A stretch of 64,000 nt of DNA from Bostrychus sinensis (GCA_020698575.1 CM036255.1:35401271-35465270); one strand, 5' to 3'. Shown: positions 1-11,850, counted from the first letter of the stretch. The notes: generated by a model from the letters alone, not told the origin. Made by a program: numbers and translations.

Positions 1-1678
1 AGGACTAAACCAGGTCTAAACCAGGACTAAACCAGGACTAAACCAGGACTAAACCAGGTCTAAACCAGGTCTAAACCAGGTCTAAACCAGGACTAAACCA
101 GGACTAAACCAGGACTAAACCAGGTCTAAACCAGGTCTAAACCAGGACTAAACCAGGACTAAACCAGGACTAAACCAGGTCTAAACCAGGTCTAAACCAG
201 GACTAAACCAGGACTAAACCAGGACTAAACCAGGTCTAAACCAGGTCTAAACCAGGTCTAAACCAGGACTAAACCAGGACTAAACCAGGTCTAAACCAGG
301 TCTAAACCAGGACTAAACCAGGACTAAACCAGGACTAAACCAGGTCTAAACCAGGTCTAAACCAGGACTAAACCAGGACTAAACCAGGACTAAACCAGGT
401 CTAAACCAGGTCTAAACCAGGTCTAAACCAGGACTAAACCAGGACTAAACCAGGTCTAAACCAGGACTAAACCAGGACTAAACCAGGTCTAAACCAGGAC
501 TAAACCAGGTCTAAACCAGGTCTAAACCAGGACTAAACCAGGACTAAACCAGGACTAAACCAGGTCTAAACCAGGACTAAACCAGGACTAAACCAGGACT
601 AAACCAGGTCTAAACCAGGTCTAAACCAGGTCTAAACCAGGTCTAAACCAGGACTAAACCAGGACTAAACCAGGTCTAAACCAGGTCTAAACCAGGACTA
701 AACCAGGTCTAAACCAGGACTAAACCAGGACTAAACCAGGACTAAACCAGGTCTAAACCAGGACTAAACCAGGTCTAAACCAGGACTAAACCAGGTCTAA
801 ACCAGGACTAAACCAGGACTAAACCAGGTCTAAACCAGGACTAAACCAGGACTAAACCAGGTCTAAACCAGGACTAAACCAGGTTTAAACCAGGACTAAA
901 CCAGGTCTAAACCAGGACTAAACCAGGACTAAACCAGGACTAAACCAGGTCTAAACCAGGACTAAACCAGGTTTAAACCAGGACTAAACCAGGTCTAAAC
1001 CAGGTCTAAACCAGGACTAAACCAGGACTAAACCAGGTCTAAACCAGGACTAAACCAGGTCTAAACCAGGACTAAACCAGGACTAAACCAGGACTAAACC
1101 AGGACTAAACCAGGTCTAAACCAGGACTAAACCAGGACTAAACCAGGACTAAACCAGGTCTAAACCAGGACTAAACCAGGACTAAACCAGGACTAAACCA
1201 GGTCTAAACCAGGACTAAACCAGGACTAAACCAGGACTAAACCAGGACTAAACCAGGTCTAAACCAGGACTAAACCAGGACTAAACCAGGACTAAACCAG
1301 GACTAAACCAGGTCTAAACCAGGACTAAACCAGGACTAAACCAGGACTAAACCAGGTCTAAACCAGGACTAAACCAGGACTAAACCAGGACTAAACCAGG
1401 ACTAAACCAGGTCTAAACCAGGACTAAACCAGGACTAAACCAGGTCTAAACCAGGACTAAACCAGGTCTAAACCAGGACTAAACCAGGACTAAACCAGGA
1501 CTAAACCAGGTCTAAACCAGGACTAAACCAGGACTAAACCAGGACTAAACCAGGACTAAACCAGGTCTAAACCAGGACTAAACCAGGACTAAACCAGGTC
1601 TAAACCAGGACTAAACCAGGTCTAAACCAGGACTAAACCAGGACTAAACCAGGACTAAACCAGGACTAAACCAGGTCT
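1..1678 (-). repeat. 11-bp minisatellite, reverse orientation (GGACTAAACCA / GGTCTAAACCA)
   Basis: About 150 head-to-tail copies of an 11-bp unit, read on this strand as GGACTAAACCA or GGTCTAAACCA, with rare GGTTTAAACC variants near 880 and 970. It begins at or before the window edge. The same unit recurs in at least ten arrays in this window; here it is the reverse complement of the array at 1918-3457. No gene is visible. Confidence 0.97.
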
Positions 1679-1917
1679 GTGTGAGTCTATATAATCTAGG
1701 TCAGGTGTAGGTTCAAAGATGGAGGCTGCAGGGAGTAGGAGGTAGGATGTAGGAGGTAGGGTGTAGGAGGTAGGGTGTAGGAGGCGTGTGATAAAGAGCG
1801 CAGCTGTTGCCGTGACTGAGTCTGACACAGAGAGGACAGAATAATTCATGACCTGACGACTCTGATGCATTATTTATATTCAGCCAATCACAGGGCAGGA
1901 TTAGAAATATGCAGTAT
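1679..1917. other. Unique spacer between opposed 11-bp arrays
   Basis: About 240 bp of non-array DNA with a short 14-bp repeat (GTAGGAGGTAGGGT type, about 1735-1785) and an AT-rich right half containing CCAAT in 'AGCCAATCACAGG'. No exon was recognised. It would be the loop if the flanking opposed arrays paired. Confidence 0.6.
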
Positions 1918-3457
1918 CTGGTTTAGTCCTGGTTTAGTCTTGGTTTAGTCCTGGTTTAGTCTTGGTTTAGACCTGGTTTAGTCCTGGTTTAGTCCTGGTT
2001 TAGTCTTGGTTTAGTCCTGGTTTAGTCTTGGTTTAGACCTGGTTTAGTCCTGGTTTAGTCCTGGTTTAGACCTGGTTTAGTCCTGGTTTAGACCTGGTTT
2101 AGTCCTGGTTTAGTCCTGGTTTAGTCCTGGTTTAGTCCAGGTTTAGACTTGGTTTAGTTCTGGTTTAGTCCTGGTTTAGTCCCGGTTTAGTCCCGGTTTA
2201 GTCCCGGTTTAGTCCAGGTTTAGACTTGGTTTAGTTCTGGTTTAGTCCTGGTTTAGTCCCGGTTTAGTCCCGGTTTAGTCCCGGTTTAGTCCAGGTTTAG
2301 ACTTGGTTTAGTTCTGGTTTAGTCCCGGTTTAGTCCCGGTTTAGTCCTGGTTTAGTCCTGGTTTAGTCCAGGTTTAGACCTGGTTTAGTCCTGGTTTAGA
2401 CCTGGTTTAGTCCCGGTTTAGTCCCGGTTTAGTCCAGGTTTAGACTTGGTTTAGTCCTGGTTTAGTCCTGGTTTAGTCCTGGTTTAGTCCCGGATTAGTC
2501 CCGGTTTAGTCCTGGTTTAGACCTGGTTTAGTCCTGGTTTAGACCTGGTTTAGACCTGGTTTAGTCCTGGTTTAGTCCTGGTTTAGCCCAGGTTTAGACC
2601 TGGTTTAGACCTGGTTTAGTCCTGGTTTAGACCTGGTTTAGTCCTGGTTTAGTCCTGGTTTAGTCCCTGGTTTAGACCTGGTTTAGTCCTGGTTTAGACC
2701 TGGTTTAGTCCTGGTTTAGACCTGGTTTAGACCTGGTTTAGACCTGGTTTAGTCCTGGTTTAGACCTGGTTTAGACCTGGTTTAGACCTGGTTTAGTCCT
2801 GGTTTAGTCCTGGTTTAGACCTGGTTTAGACCTGGTTTAGTCCTGGTTTAGTCCTGGTTTAGACCAGGTTTAGACCTGGTTTAGACCTGGTTTAGACCTG
2901 GTTTAGTCCTGGTTTAGTCCTGGTTTAGACCTGGTTTAGACCTGGTTTAGTCCTGGTTTAGTCCTGGTTTAGACCTGGTTTAGACCTGGTTTAGTCCTGG
3001 TTTAGTCCTGGTTTAGTCCTGGTTTAGACCTGGTTTAGACCTGGTTTAGTCCTGGTTTAGTCCTGGTTTAGTCCTGGTTTAGTCCTGGTTTAGTCCTGGT
3101 TTAGACCTGGTTTAGTCCTGGTTTAGTCCTGGTTTAGTCCTGGTTTAGACCAGGTTTAGACCTGGTTTAGACCTGGTTTAGACCTGGTTTAGACCTGGTT
3201 TAGTCCTGGTTTAGTCCTGGTTTAGTCCTGGTTTAGTCCTGGTTTAGACCTGGTTTAGTCCTGGTTTAGTCCTGGTTTAGTCCTGGTTTAGTCCTGGTTT
3301 AGACCTGGTTTAGACCTGGTTTAGTCCTGGTTTAGACCTGGTTTAGTCCTGGTTTAGTCCTGGTTTAGTCCTGGTTTAGCCCAGGTTTAGACCTGGTTTA
3401 GTCCTGGTTTAGACCTGGTTTAGTCCTGGTTTAGTCCTGGTTTAGTCCTGGTTTAGT
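1918..3457 (+). repeat. 11-bp minisatellite, forward orientation (TGGTTTAGTCC / TGGTTTAGACC)
   Basis: About 140 copies of TGGTTTAG(T/A)CC, with local variants TCCCGGTTTAG and TTCTGGTTTAG clustered at about 2150-2450. Opposite orientation to the first array of the window. Confidence 0.97.
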
Positions 3458-3510
3458 ATTTAAACAGAAACATTTCAGGTTGCAGATGTTTTTTACTTCC
3501 CTCTCCCTAG

Positions 3511-3641
3511 ACGCCTCTTCCAGTGTCTCTGGTTCTGGTCCTGAGCATCTGGACTCAGGAGGAAGAGAAGGTCCCAAGTCCAAAACCCAGGAGGTGGTCC
3601 AGTCCGTGCTCCTCTCACGCAGCTCTGCCAGTGAGGCCTGA
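3511..3641 (+). CDS. Probable terminal coding exon of an unrecognised gene
   Basis: A pyrimidine-rich acceptor (TTCCCTCTCCCTAG) precedes a frame that is open from the acceptor to TGA at 3639-3641. The first two bases complete a codon begun in an upstream exon outside the window or lost among the arrays. The 42 whole codons give a Ser/Gly-rich tail ending QEVVQSVLLSRSSASEA. A poly(A) signal lies at 4203. Base composition and absence of tandem repeats set it apart from its surroundings. I do not recognise the family. VPS45 lies just upstream of PLEKHO1 in mammals and is the obvious synteny candidate, but this tail does not convincingly match what I know of VPS45. Confidence 0.5.
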
Positions 3642-3650
3642 CCCGGAACC

Positions 3651-3724
3651 GGACCAGGACTAGGACCAGGACTAGGACCAGGACCAGGACCAGGACTAGG
3701 ACCAGGACTAGGACCAGGTCTAGG
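3651..3724 (+). repeat. 12-bp GGACCAGGACTA minisatellite
   Basis: About six copies of GGACCAGGACTA/GGACCAGGACCA start ten bases after the stop of the upstream exon, so they probably lie in its 3'UTR. Confidence 0.85.
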
Positions 3725-3956
3725 TCTCAGAACAAGAACCACAGTGAACAGCAGCAGGGCTTCAGTAGAGACCAGTTTTATTCAGAGTTGCAGTGATGAC
3801 CTCAGCTGTTGCCGGGCAGATTTACTTTTTTTTTTTTACAAACAGTTTAAAAAAAAACTACAAAAGTTTTCACAGTGTTTTTTACCCACAATGCACCACA
3901 CCACAGACACTCATGTAAACAGACCTCACAGTGTTTGTGCTTCTTCATAAACAATT

Positions 3957-3957
3957 C

Positions 3958-3991
<34 letters not shown>
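3957..3991. repeat. (AAT)n microsatellite
   Basis: About 11 uninterrupted AAT/ATA triplets in the putative 3'UTR. Confidence 0.95.
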
Positions 3992-3992
<1 letters not shown>

Positions 3993-4086
3993 CTATTAAT
4001 AACAATAATAAAAGTGCAGACGACAGTGAACAATAACAACAGAAGAGTTCAACTATAGTGCAAGTTTTATTCTGAAAGGGCATGTC

Positions 4087-4182
4087 TAGACCTGGTTTAG
4101 TTCTGGTTTAGACCTGGTTTAGTTCTGGTTTAGACCTGGTTTAGTTCTGGTTTAGACCTGGTTTAGACCTGGTTTAGTTCTA
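4087..4182 (+). repeat. Short 11-bp minisatellite block (TTCTGG subtype)
   Basis: About nine copies alternating TTTAGACCTGG and TTTAGTTCTGG, the same family as the large arrays, inside the presumed 3'UTR of the upstream exon. Confidence 0.9.
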
Positions 4183-4202
4183 GTTTAGTCCCATGAGACT
4201 TT

Positions 4203-4208
4203 AATAAA
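4203..4208 (+). terminator. Candidate poly(A) signal AATAAA
   Basis: AATAAA about 560 bp after the stop at 3641 and followed by a T/G-rich stretch. It is the first canonical signal downstream of the unrecognised exon. Confidence 0.45.
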
Positions 4209-4834
4209 ACATGTAAAGCTCCCTGTTCCTCTCTGTGACCCTGTTCTACTGTGGCCTCAGAGCTGCAGTAGTGTTCTGTCTGAGTAACCCTGTACGCTGA
4301 GGCGCTGTCCTTCTCCAGAGCTGAAAACGCTGGGTCTCAGGGTGAGACCAGGAAGTGCTCCTGCGCGTTTCCTAAAGCGCAGACACCGTCACCGAACTCG
4401 CTCTGATCATTTCAGCCTCAAACCTCCGTCACTACGAAATATATCTGTTAGCATCATGTCGCTAACAGCTGTGCTAACTAGCCATTTTATGCTCTGTTCA
4501 GTGCCCAACAGAACAGGTTTCTCACAGATACATTATTTTAATATAAAACCTGAAACACTAATGCAGTTATAGTGTGGGACTTTAAACTTGGACAACATTA
4601 AAACAGTAATAATCCACAGAGTGCAGAGGAAGACGTGGCTCTTATTGCTGTCGAGGATAAACCTGACTCTTGTTTTTCAGACAGAAACACAAAATATATA
4701 AAAGTCCTGAAGATTCACTTTTTAAATCTACAACAAACTCTGGAAAAATTTAGAAAAAACGCTGCATTTTTACAAAAGCTGTGCTCAAAAAACACCTGAA
4801 ATTCTCCAGAAACAAACAGGAGTCATGCATCTGA
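4209..4834. other. Unique intergenic DNA
   Basis: About 625 bp of non-repetitive, rather AT-rich sequence. The short frames seen here lack splice signals and recognisable motifs. I see no gene. Confidence 0.5.
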
Positions 4835-6893
4835 GACCTGGAGGACCTGGAGGACCTGGAGGACCTGGAGGACCTGGAGGACCTGGAGGACCTGGAGGAC
4901 CTGGAGGACCTGGGACCTGGAGGACCTGGAGGACCTGGAGGACCTGGAGGACCTGGAGGACCTGGGACCTGGAGGACCTGGAGGACCTGGAGGACCTGGA
5001 GGACCTGGAGGACCTGGAGGACCTGGGACCTGGAGGACCTGGAGGACCTGGAGGACCTGGGACCTGGAGGACCTGGGACCTGGAGGACCTGGAGGACCTG
5101 GGACCTGGAGGACCTGGAGGACCTGGGACCTGGAGGACCTGGAGGACCTGGAGGACCTGGAGGACCTGGAGGACCTGGGACCTGGAGGACCTGGAGGACC
5201 TGGAGGACCTGGGACCTGGAGGACCTGGAGGACCTGGAGGACCTGGGACCTGGAGGACCTGGAGGACCTGGGACCTGGAGGACCTGGAGGACCTGGAGGA
5301 CCTGGAGGACCTGGGACCTGGAGGACCTGGGACCTGGAGGACCTGGAGGACCTGGAGGACCTGGGACCTGGAGGACCTGGAGGACCTGGAGGACCTGGGA
5401 CCTGGAGGACCTGGAGGACCTGGAGGACCTGGAGGACCTGGGACCTGGAGGACCTGGGACCTGGAGGACCTGGAGGACCTGGAGGACCTGGGACCTGGAG
5501 GACCTGGGACCTGGAGGACCTGGGACCTGGAGGACCTGGAGGACCTGGAGGACCTGGGACCTGGAGGACCTGGGACCTGGAGGACCTGGAGGACCTGGAG
5601 GACCTGGGACCTGGAGGACCTGGAGGACCTGGAGGACCTGGAGGACCTGGAGGACCTGGGACCTGGAGGACCTGGAGGACCTGGGACCTGGAGGACCTGG
5701 AGGACCTGGAGGACCTGGAGGACCTGGGACCTGGAGGACCTGGAGGACCTGGAGGACCTGGGACCTGGAGGACCTGGGACCTGGAGGACCTGGAGGACCT
5801 GGAGGACCTGGGACCTGGAGGACCTGGAGGACCTGGAGGACCTGGGACCTGGAGGACCTGGGACCTGGAGGACCTGGAGGACCTGGAGGACCTGGGACCT
5901 GGAGGACCTGGGACCTGGAGGACCTGGAGGACCTGGAGGACCTGGGACCTGGAGGACCTGGAGGACCTGGAGGACCTGGAGGACCTGGGACCTGGAGGAC
6001 CTGGGACCTGGAGGACCTGGAGGACCTGGGACCTGGAGGACCTGGAGGACCTGGGACCTGGAGGACCTGGAGGACCTGGAGGACCTGGGACCTGGAGGAC
6101 CTGGGACCTGGAGGACCTGGAGGACCTGGAGGACCTGGGACCTGGAGGACCTGGAGGACCTGGAGGACCTGGGACCTGGAGGACCTGGAGGACCTGGGAC
6201 CTGGAGGACCTGGGACCTGGAGGACCTGGAGGACCTGGAGGACCTGGGACCTGGAGGACCTGGAGGACCTGGGACCTGGAGGACCTGGAGGACCTGGAGG
6301 ACCTGGGACCTGGAGGACCTGGGACCTGGAGGACCTGGGACCTGGAGGACCTGGAGGACCTGGAGGACCTGGGACCTGGAGGACCTGGGACCTGGAGGAC
6401 CTGGAGGACCTGGGACCTGGAGGACCTGGAGGACCTGGGACCTGGAGGACCTGGGACCTGGAGGACCTGGGACCTGGAGGACCTGGAGGACCTGGGACCT
6501 GGAGGACCTGGGACCTGGAGGACCTGGAGGACCTGGAGGACCTGGGACCTGGAGGACCTGGAGGACCTGGAGGACCTGGGACCTGGAGGACCTGGGACCT
6601 GGAGGACCTGGAGGACCTGGGACCTGGAGGACCTGGAGGACCTGGGACCTGGAGGACCTGGAGGACCTGGAGGACCTGGGACCTGGAGGACCTGGGACCT
6701 GGAGGACCTGGAGGACCTGGAGGACCTGGGACCTGGAGGACCTGGAGGACCTGGAGGACCTGGAGGACCTGGGACCTGGAGGACCTGGAGGACCTGGAGG
6801 ACCTGGGACCTGGAGGACCTGGGACCTGGAGGACCTGGAGGACCTGGGACCTGGAGGACCTGGGACCTGGAGGACCTGGAGGACCTGGGACCT
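4835..6893 (+). repeat. CCTGGAGGA 9-bp / 15-bp minisatellite
   Basis: About 2.06 kb of 9-bp GGACCTGGA units broken irregularly by 15-bp units carrying an extra GGGACC. All spacings are multiples of three, so a 700-codon frame stays open (GPGGPG / TWRTW / DLEDL in turn). It has no splice or codon-use support and is read as a repeat. Confidence 0.95.
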
Positions 6894-6966
6894 CAGACCA
6901 CGAGGGTCAGTCTGTGTCCAGGTCTGAGAGAGGACTGGACCGAGGAAGACCTGATGAGTCTTTGGT

Positions 6967-8699
6967 CTGGTTTAGTCCTGGTTTAGTCCTGGTTTAGTCC
7001 TGGTTTAGTCCTGGTTTAGACCTGGTTTAGTCCTGGTTTAGACCTGGTTTGGACCTGGTTTAGTCCTGGTTTAGTCCTGGTTTAGACCTGGTTTGGACCT
7101 GGTTTAGACCTGGTTTAGACCTGGTTTAGTCCAGGTTTAGTCCTGGTTTAGTCCTGGTTTAGTCCTAGTTTAGACCTGGTTTGGACCTGGTTTAGTCCTG
7201 GTTTAGTCCTGGTTTAGACCTGGTTTGGACCTGGTTTAGTCCTGGTTTAGGCCTGGTTTAGGCCTGGTTTAGACCTGGTTTGGACCTGGTTTAGTCCTGG
7301 TTTAGACCTGGTTTGGACCTGGTTTAGTCCTGGTTTAGTCCTGGTTTAGACCTGGTTTAGACCTGGTTTAGTCCTGGTTTAGTCCTGGTTTAGTCCAGGT
7401 TTAGTCCTGGTTTAGTCCTGGTTTAGTCCTGGTTTAGACCTGGTTTGGACCTGGTTTAGTCCTGGTTTAGTCCTGGTTTAGACCTGGTTTAGACCTGGTT
7501 TAGACCTGGTTTAGTCCTGGTTTAGTCCTGGTTTAGACCTGGTTTAGACCTGGTTTAGTCCTGGTTTAGTCCTGGTTTAGACCTGGTTTAGACCTGGTTT
7601 AGTCCAGGTTTAGTCCTGGTTTAGTCCTGGTTTAGTCCTGGTTTAGACCTGGTTTAGTCCAGGTTTAGTCCTGGTTTAGACCTGGTTTAGTCCAGGTTTA
7701 GTCCTGGTTTAGTCCTGGTTTAGTCCAGGTTTAGTCCTGGTTTAGTCCTGGTTTAGACCTGGTTTAGTCCAGGTTTAGTCCTGGTTTAGTCCTGGTTTAG
7801 ACCTGGTTTAGTCCAGGTTTAGTCCTGGTTTAGTCCTGGTTTAGTCCAGGTTTAGTCCTGGTTTAGTCCTGGTTTAGACCTGGTTTAGTCCAGGTTTAGT
7901 CCTGGTTTAGTCCTGGTTTAGACCTGGTTTAGTCCAGGTTTAGTCCAGGTTTAGTCCTGGTTTAGTCCTGGTTTAGACCTGGTTTAGTCCTGGTTTAGTC
8001 CTGGTTTAGTCCTGGTTTACTCCTGGTTTAGTCCAGGTTTAGTCCAGGTTTAGTCCTGGTTTAGTCCTGGTTTAGTCCTGGTTTAGTCCTGGTTTAGTCC
8101 TGGTTTAGTCCTGGTTTAGACCTGGTTTAGTCCTGGTTTAGACCTGGTTTAGATCTGGTTTAGTCCTGGTTTAGACCTGGTTTAGTCCAGGTTTAGACCT
8201 GGTTTAGTCCTGGTTCAGACCTGGTTTAGTCCTGGTTTAGACCTGGTTTAGTCCTGGTTTAGACCTGGTTTAGATCTGGTTTAGTCCTGGTTTAGACCTG
8301 GTTTAGTCCTGGTTTAGACCTGGTTTAGATCTGGTTTAGTCCAGGTTTAGACCTGGTTTAGACCTGGTTTAGACCTAGTTTAGTCCTGGTTTAGTCCTGG
8401 TTTAGACCTGGTTTAGTCCAGGTTTAGTCCTGGTTTAGACCTGGTTTAGTCCTGGTTTAGTCCTGGTTTAGACCTGGTTTAGTCCTGGTTTAGTCCTGGT
8501 TTAGTCCTGGGTTAGACCTGGGTTAGACCTGGTTTAGACCTGGTTTAGTCCTGGTTTAGTCCTGGTTTAGTCCTGGTTTAGTCCAGGTTTAGTCCTGGTT
8601 TAGTCCTGGTTTAGTCCTGGGTTAGACCTGGGTTAGACCTGGTTTAGACCTGGTTTAGACCTGGTTTAGTCCTGGTTTAGTCCAGGTTTAGTCCAGGTT
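6967..8699 (+). repeat. 11-bp minisatellite, forward orientation
   Basis: About 157 copies of TGGTTTAG(T/A)CC. A TGGTTTGGACC variant is common at about 7045-7450 and TAGTCCAGG variants at about 7600-8050, so blocks of variants have spread locally. Confidence 0.97.
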
Positions 8700-8977
8700 C
8701 ACGAGGCTCTGGTCCCGAGCTCAGATCTGAGGAGAGACGAGAGAAACATGAATAAGTTTAGAGACGAGATGATGGAGGGCTGAGTCTCAGGGACCAGGTC
8801 TGGACTCTGGGACCAGGTCTGGACTCTGGGACCAGGTCTGGACTCTGGGACCAGGTCTGGACTCTGGGACCAGGTCTGGACTCTGGGATGAGGTCCGGCC
8901 CAGCCTCAGAGTAAAGACTTGGTATTATAGAATATTTATAGAACAGCAGCTGTAGACCGGATTTAACACATGAACTC
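8700..8977 (+). repeat. Spacer with five 19-bp repeats
   Basis: A short unique stretch, then about five copies of a 19-bp unit (GGGACCAGGTCTGGACTCT) at about 8790-8887, then about 90 bp of unique DNA. No exon recognised. Confidence 0.8.
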
Positions 8978-10576
8978 AGACCTGGGTTAGTCCTGGGTTA
9001 GACCTGGTTTAGACCTGGTTTAGGCCTGGTTTAGTCCTGGGTTAGACCTGGGTTAGACCTGGTTTAGACCTGGGTTAGACCTGGTTTAGACCTGGTTTAG
9101 TCCTGGTTTAGACCTGGTTTAGTCCTGGTTTAGTCCTGGGTTAGGCCTGGTTTAGTCCTGGTTTAGTCCTGGTTTAGACCTGGGTTAGACCTGGTTTAGA
9201 CCTGGGTTAGACCTGGTTTAGACCTGGTTTAGTCCTGGTTTAGACCTGGGTTAGACCTGGTTTAGACCTGGTTTAGTCCTGGGTTAGACCTGGGTTAGAC
9301 CTGGTTTAGACCTGGTTTAGACCTGGGTTAGTCCTGGTTTAGACCTGGTTTAGACCTGGGTTAGACCTGGTTTAGTCCTGGTTTAGACCTGGTTTAGTCC
9401 TGGGTTAGACCTGGTTTAGACCTGGTTTAGTCCTGGTTTAGTCCTGGTTTAGACCTGGTTTAGACCTGGTTTAGACCTGGTTTAGACCTGGGTTAGACCT
9501 GGTTTAGACCTGGTTTAGTCCTGGGTTAGTCCTGGGTTAGACCTGGTTTAGACCTGGTTTAGTCCTGGTTTAGACCTGGTTTAGTCCTGGGTTAGACCTG
9601 GTTTAGACCTGGTTTAGTCCTGGTTTAGTCCTGGTTTAGTCCTGGTTTAGTCCTGGTTTAGACCTGGTTTAGTCCTGGGTTAGACCTGGGTTAGACCTGG
9701 TTTAGACCTGGTTTAGTCCTGGGTTAGACCTGGTTTAGACCTGGTTTAGGCCTGGTTTAGTCCTGGGTTAGACCTGGGTTAGACCTGGTTTAGACCTGGG
9801 TTAGACCTGGTTTAGACCTGGTTTAGACCTGGTTTAGTCCTGGTTTAGACCTGGTTTAGTCCTGGTTTAGTCCTGGGTTAGGCCTGGTTTAGTCCTGGGT
9901 TAGACCTGGGTTAGTCCTGGTTTAGACCTGGTTTAGACCTGGGTTAGACCTGGTTTAGTCCTGGTTTAGACCTGGTTTAGTCCTGGGTTAGACCTGGTTT
10001 AGACCTGGTTTAGTCCTGGTTTAGTCCTGGTTTAGACCTGGTTTAGACCTGGTTTAGACCTGGTTTAGACCTGGGTTAGACCTGGTTTAGACCTGGTTTA
10101 GTCCTGGGTTAGACCTGGTTTAGACCTGGTTTAGTCCTGGTTTAGACCTGGTTTAGTCCTGGGTTAGACCTGGTTTAGACCTGGTTTAGTCCTGGTTTAG
10201 TCCTGGTTTAGTCCTGGTTTAGTCCTGGTTTAGTCCTGGTTTAGACCTGGTTTAGACCTGGTTTAGTCCTGGGTTAGACCTGGGTTAGACCTGGTTTAGA
10301 CCTGGTTTAGACCTGGGTTAGACCTGGGTTAGACCTGGTTTAGACCTGGGTTAGACCTGGTTTAGACCTGGTTTAGTCCTGGTTTAGACCTGGTTTAGAC
10401 CTGGGTTAGACCTGGGTTAGACCTGGTTTAGACCTGGGTTAGACCTGGTTTAGACCTGGTTTAGTCCTGGTTTAGACCTGGTTTAGACCTGGTTTAGACC
10501 TGGTTTAGTCCTGGTTTAGACCTGGTTTAGTCCGGTTTAGACCTGGTTTAGACCTGGTTTAGTCCTGGTTAGTCTG
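8978..10576 (+). repeat. 11-bp minisatellite, CCTGGGTTAG-rich subtype
   Basis: About 145 copies. Many units carry TGGGTTAGACC in place of TGGTTTAGACC, a subtype also seen at 13736-14100. It ends directly in the assembly gap. Confidence 0.96.
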
Positions 10577-10601
10577 NNNNNNNNNNNNNNNNNNNNNNNN
10601 N
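10577..10601. other. Assembly gap (25 N)
   Basis: A run of 25 N. Sequence character changes sharply across it: clean array on the left, indel-rich array on the right. Confidence 1.
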
Positions 10602-11590
10602 TTCTTTCGGGAGCGGAGCGTAGGTCTGTTAGGCCCAGTGCCCTCAACCCCATTGTGGGAGCTGTACAGCCCCAGTGCAATTGTGGGGGGGGAGCTGTAG
10701 TCTGTAGGCCCAGTGCATTGTGGGAGCTGTAGGCCCAGTGCATTGTGGGGGATATAGTCTGTAGGCCCAGTGCCATTGTGCGGGAAGCTTTCTGTAGCTG
10801 AGTAGGGTCTGTAGGCCCAGTGCATTTGTGGGAGCTTGTAGGCCCAGTTAGTTGCACATGGTGGTGAGCTTGTGTAGGTCTGTAGGCCCAGTGTTATGGT
10901 TATTTTGGGTGGGGAGCTGTAGGCCCAGTGCATTGGGGGAGCTGTAGTCTGTAGGCCCAGTGCATTGTGGGAGCTGTAGTCTGTAGGCCCAGTGCATTGT
11001 GGGAGCCTGAGTCTGTAGGCCCAGTGCATTGTGGAAGCTGTAGTCTGTAGGCCCAGTGCATTGTGGGAGCTGTAGGCCCAGTGCATTGTGGGAGCTTTAG
11101 TATGTAGGCCCCGACACAGTGCATTGTGTGGGAGCTGCTTTTGTAAGTTGGGTAGGCCCCACGTTGCATTGTGGGAGCTGTAGTCTGTAGGCCCAGTGCA
11201 TTGTGGGAGCTTTAGTCTGTAGGCCCAGTGCATTGTGGGAGCTGTAGTCTGGAGGCCCAGTGCATTGTGGGAGCTGTGTCATAGGCCCAGCACAGCCAGC
11301 AGCCAAGCCCAGAGTGCAATTGTGGGAGCTCTTCGTATATTTTTACTTTTTTGTGTGTTGTTGTATAATATTGCTTGATTAGTCTTTGTAGGCCCCCCCC
11401 CCAGCCCCAGCCCCCAGCCCACTCCAGCCAGCCCCCCCCCCCCAGCCACACCCCCCCCCCCCTCAGCCCCAGCCCCCAGTGCATTGTTGGGGGGGAGCTG
11501 TAGTTCTGTAGGGGCCCAGTGCCATTTGTGGAGCTGTCTGTATAGTTGTAGCCCAGTGCATTGTGGGAGCTTTTAGTGTGGCTGTGGTTT
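10602..11590 (-). repeat. About 32-bp minisatellite carrying ZNF143/THAP11-type motifs
   Basis: About 28 imperfect copies whose minus-strand unit reads ACTACAGCTCCCACAATGCA followed by CTGGGCCTAC. On the minus strand ACTACAGCTCCCA fits the conserved vertebrate promoter motif ACTAYRNNNCCCR, bound by ZNF143 and THAP11; exact copies occur near 10968, 11171 and 11237. Many units differ by single-base insertions or lost homopolymer bases, and C runs at 11390-11480 interrupt it. Those irregularities look like sequencing or assembly error. Function is inference. Confidence 0.8.
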
Positions 11591-11669
11591 CTGCAGGTGT
11601 ATGGCTGGTGGCGGGTTTGTCGGTGGTGGGTTGGGTGGGGGGGCGGTTGGGGTGGGGGGGGGGGTTTGG

Positions 11670-11850
11670 CAGAGTGGACTTGGAGCACTGGCCCATCAGA
11701 CCAGAGACAGAGCCAGGATTCCCCCGGGACGAAAAAGACTAAGACTGGCCCTCCCGCGGACCCACCCCTGCTAGGCCTGTTGGGGATACGTCAACCTGCA
11801 CTGCTCATGGTTTGTCCCGCCTTTGTCCTAAAGTCCCCTCGTCTACATCT
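11670..11850 (+). pseudogene. plekho1: Error-damaged plekho1 exon (after the PH domain)
   Basis: From 11691 one frame reads AHQTRDRARIP, close to the conserved LAHPTRDRAKI segment just after the PH domain of PLEKHO1. The frame then breaks at TAG, although further matches to the expected following segment (ACGTCAACCT, then CATG) continue in other frames. The frameshifts are small and sit beside homopolymers, close to an N gap, so I read this as a real plekho1 exon recorded with sequencing errors more than as a decayed gene. Exact ends cannot be set. No PH-domain exon was found upstream in the window. Confidence 0.5.

Noticed and set aside
4825..6927. 700-codon plus-strand frame reading GPGGPG (collagen-like).
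   Set aside because: It is the 9/15-bp array with a period divisible by three; no splice sites, and it shifts between three unrelated peptide readings.
8978..10576. GGGTTAG in the 11-bp units as interstitial telomere repeat.
   Set aside because: Period is 11 bp, not 6, and GGGTTA is never in tandem; TGGTTTAG is the more common form.
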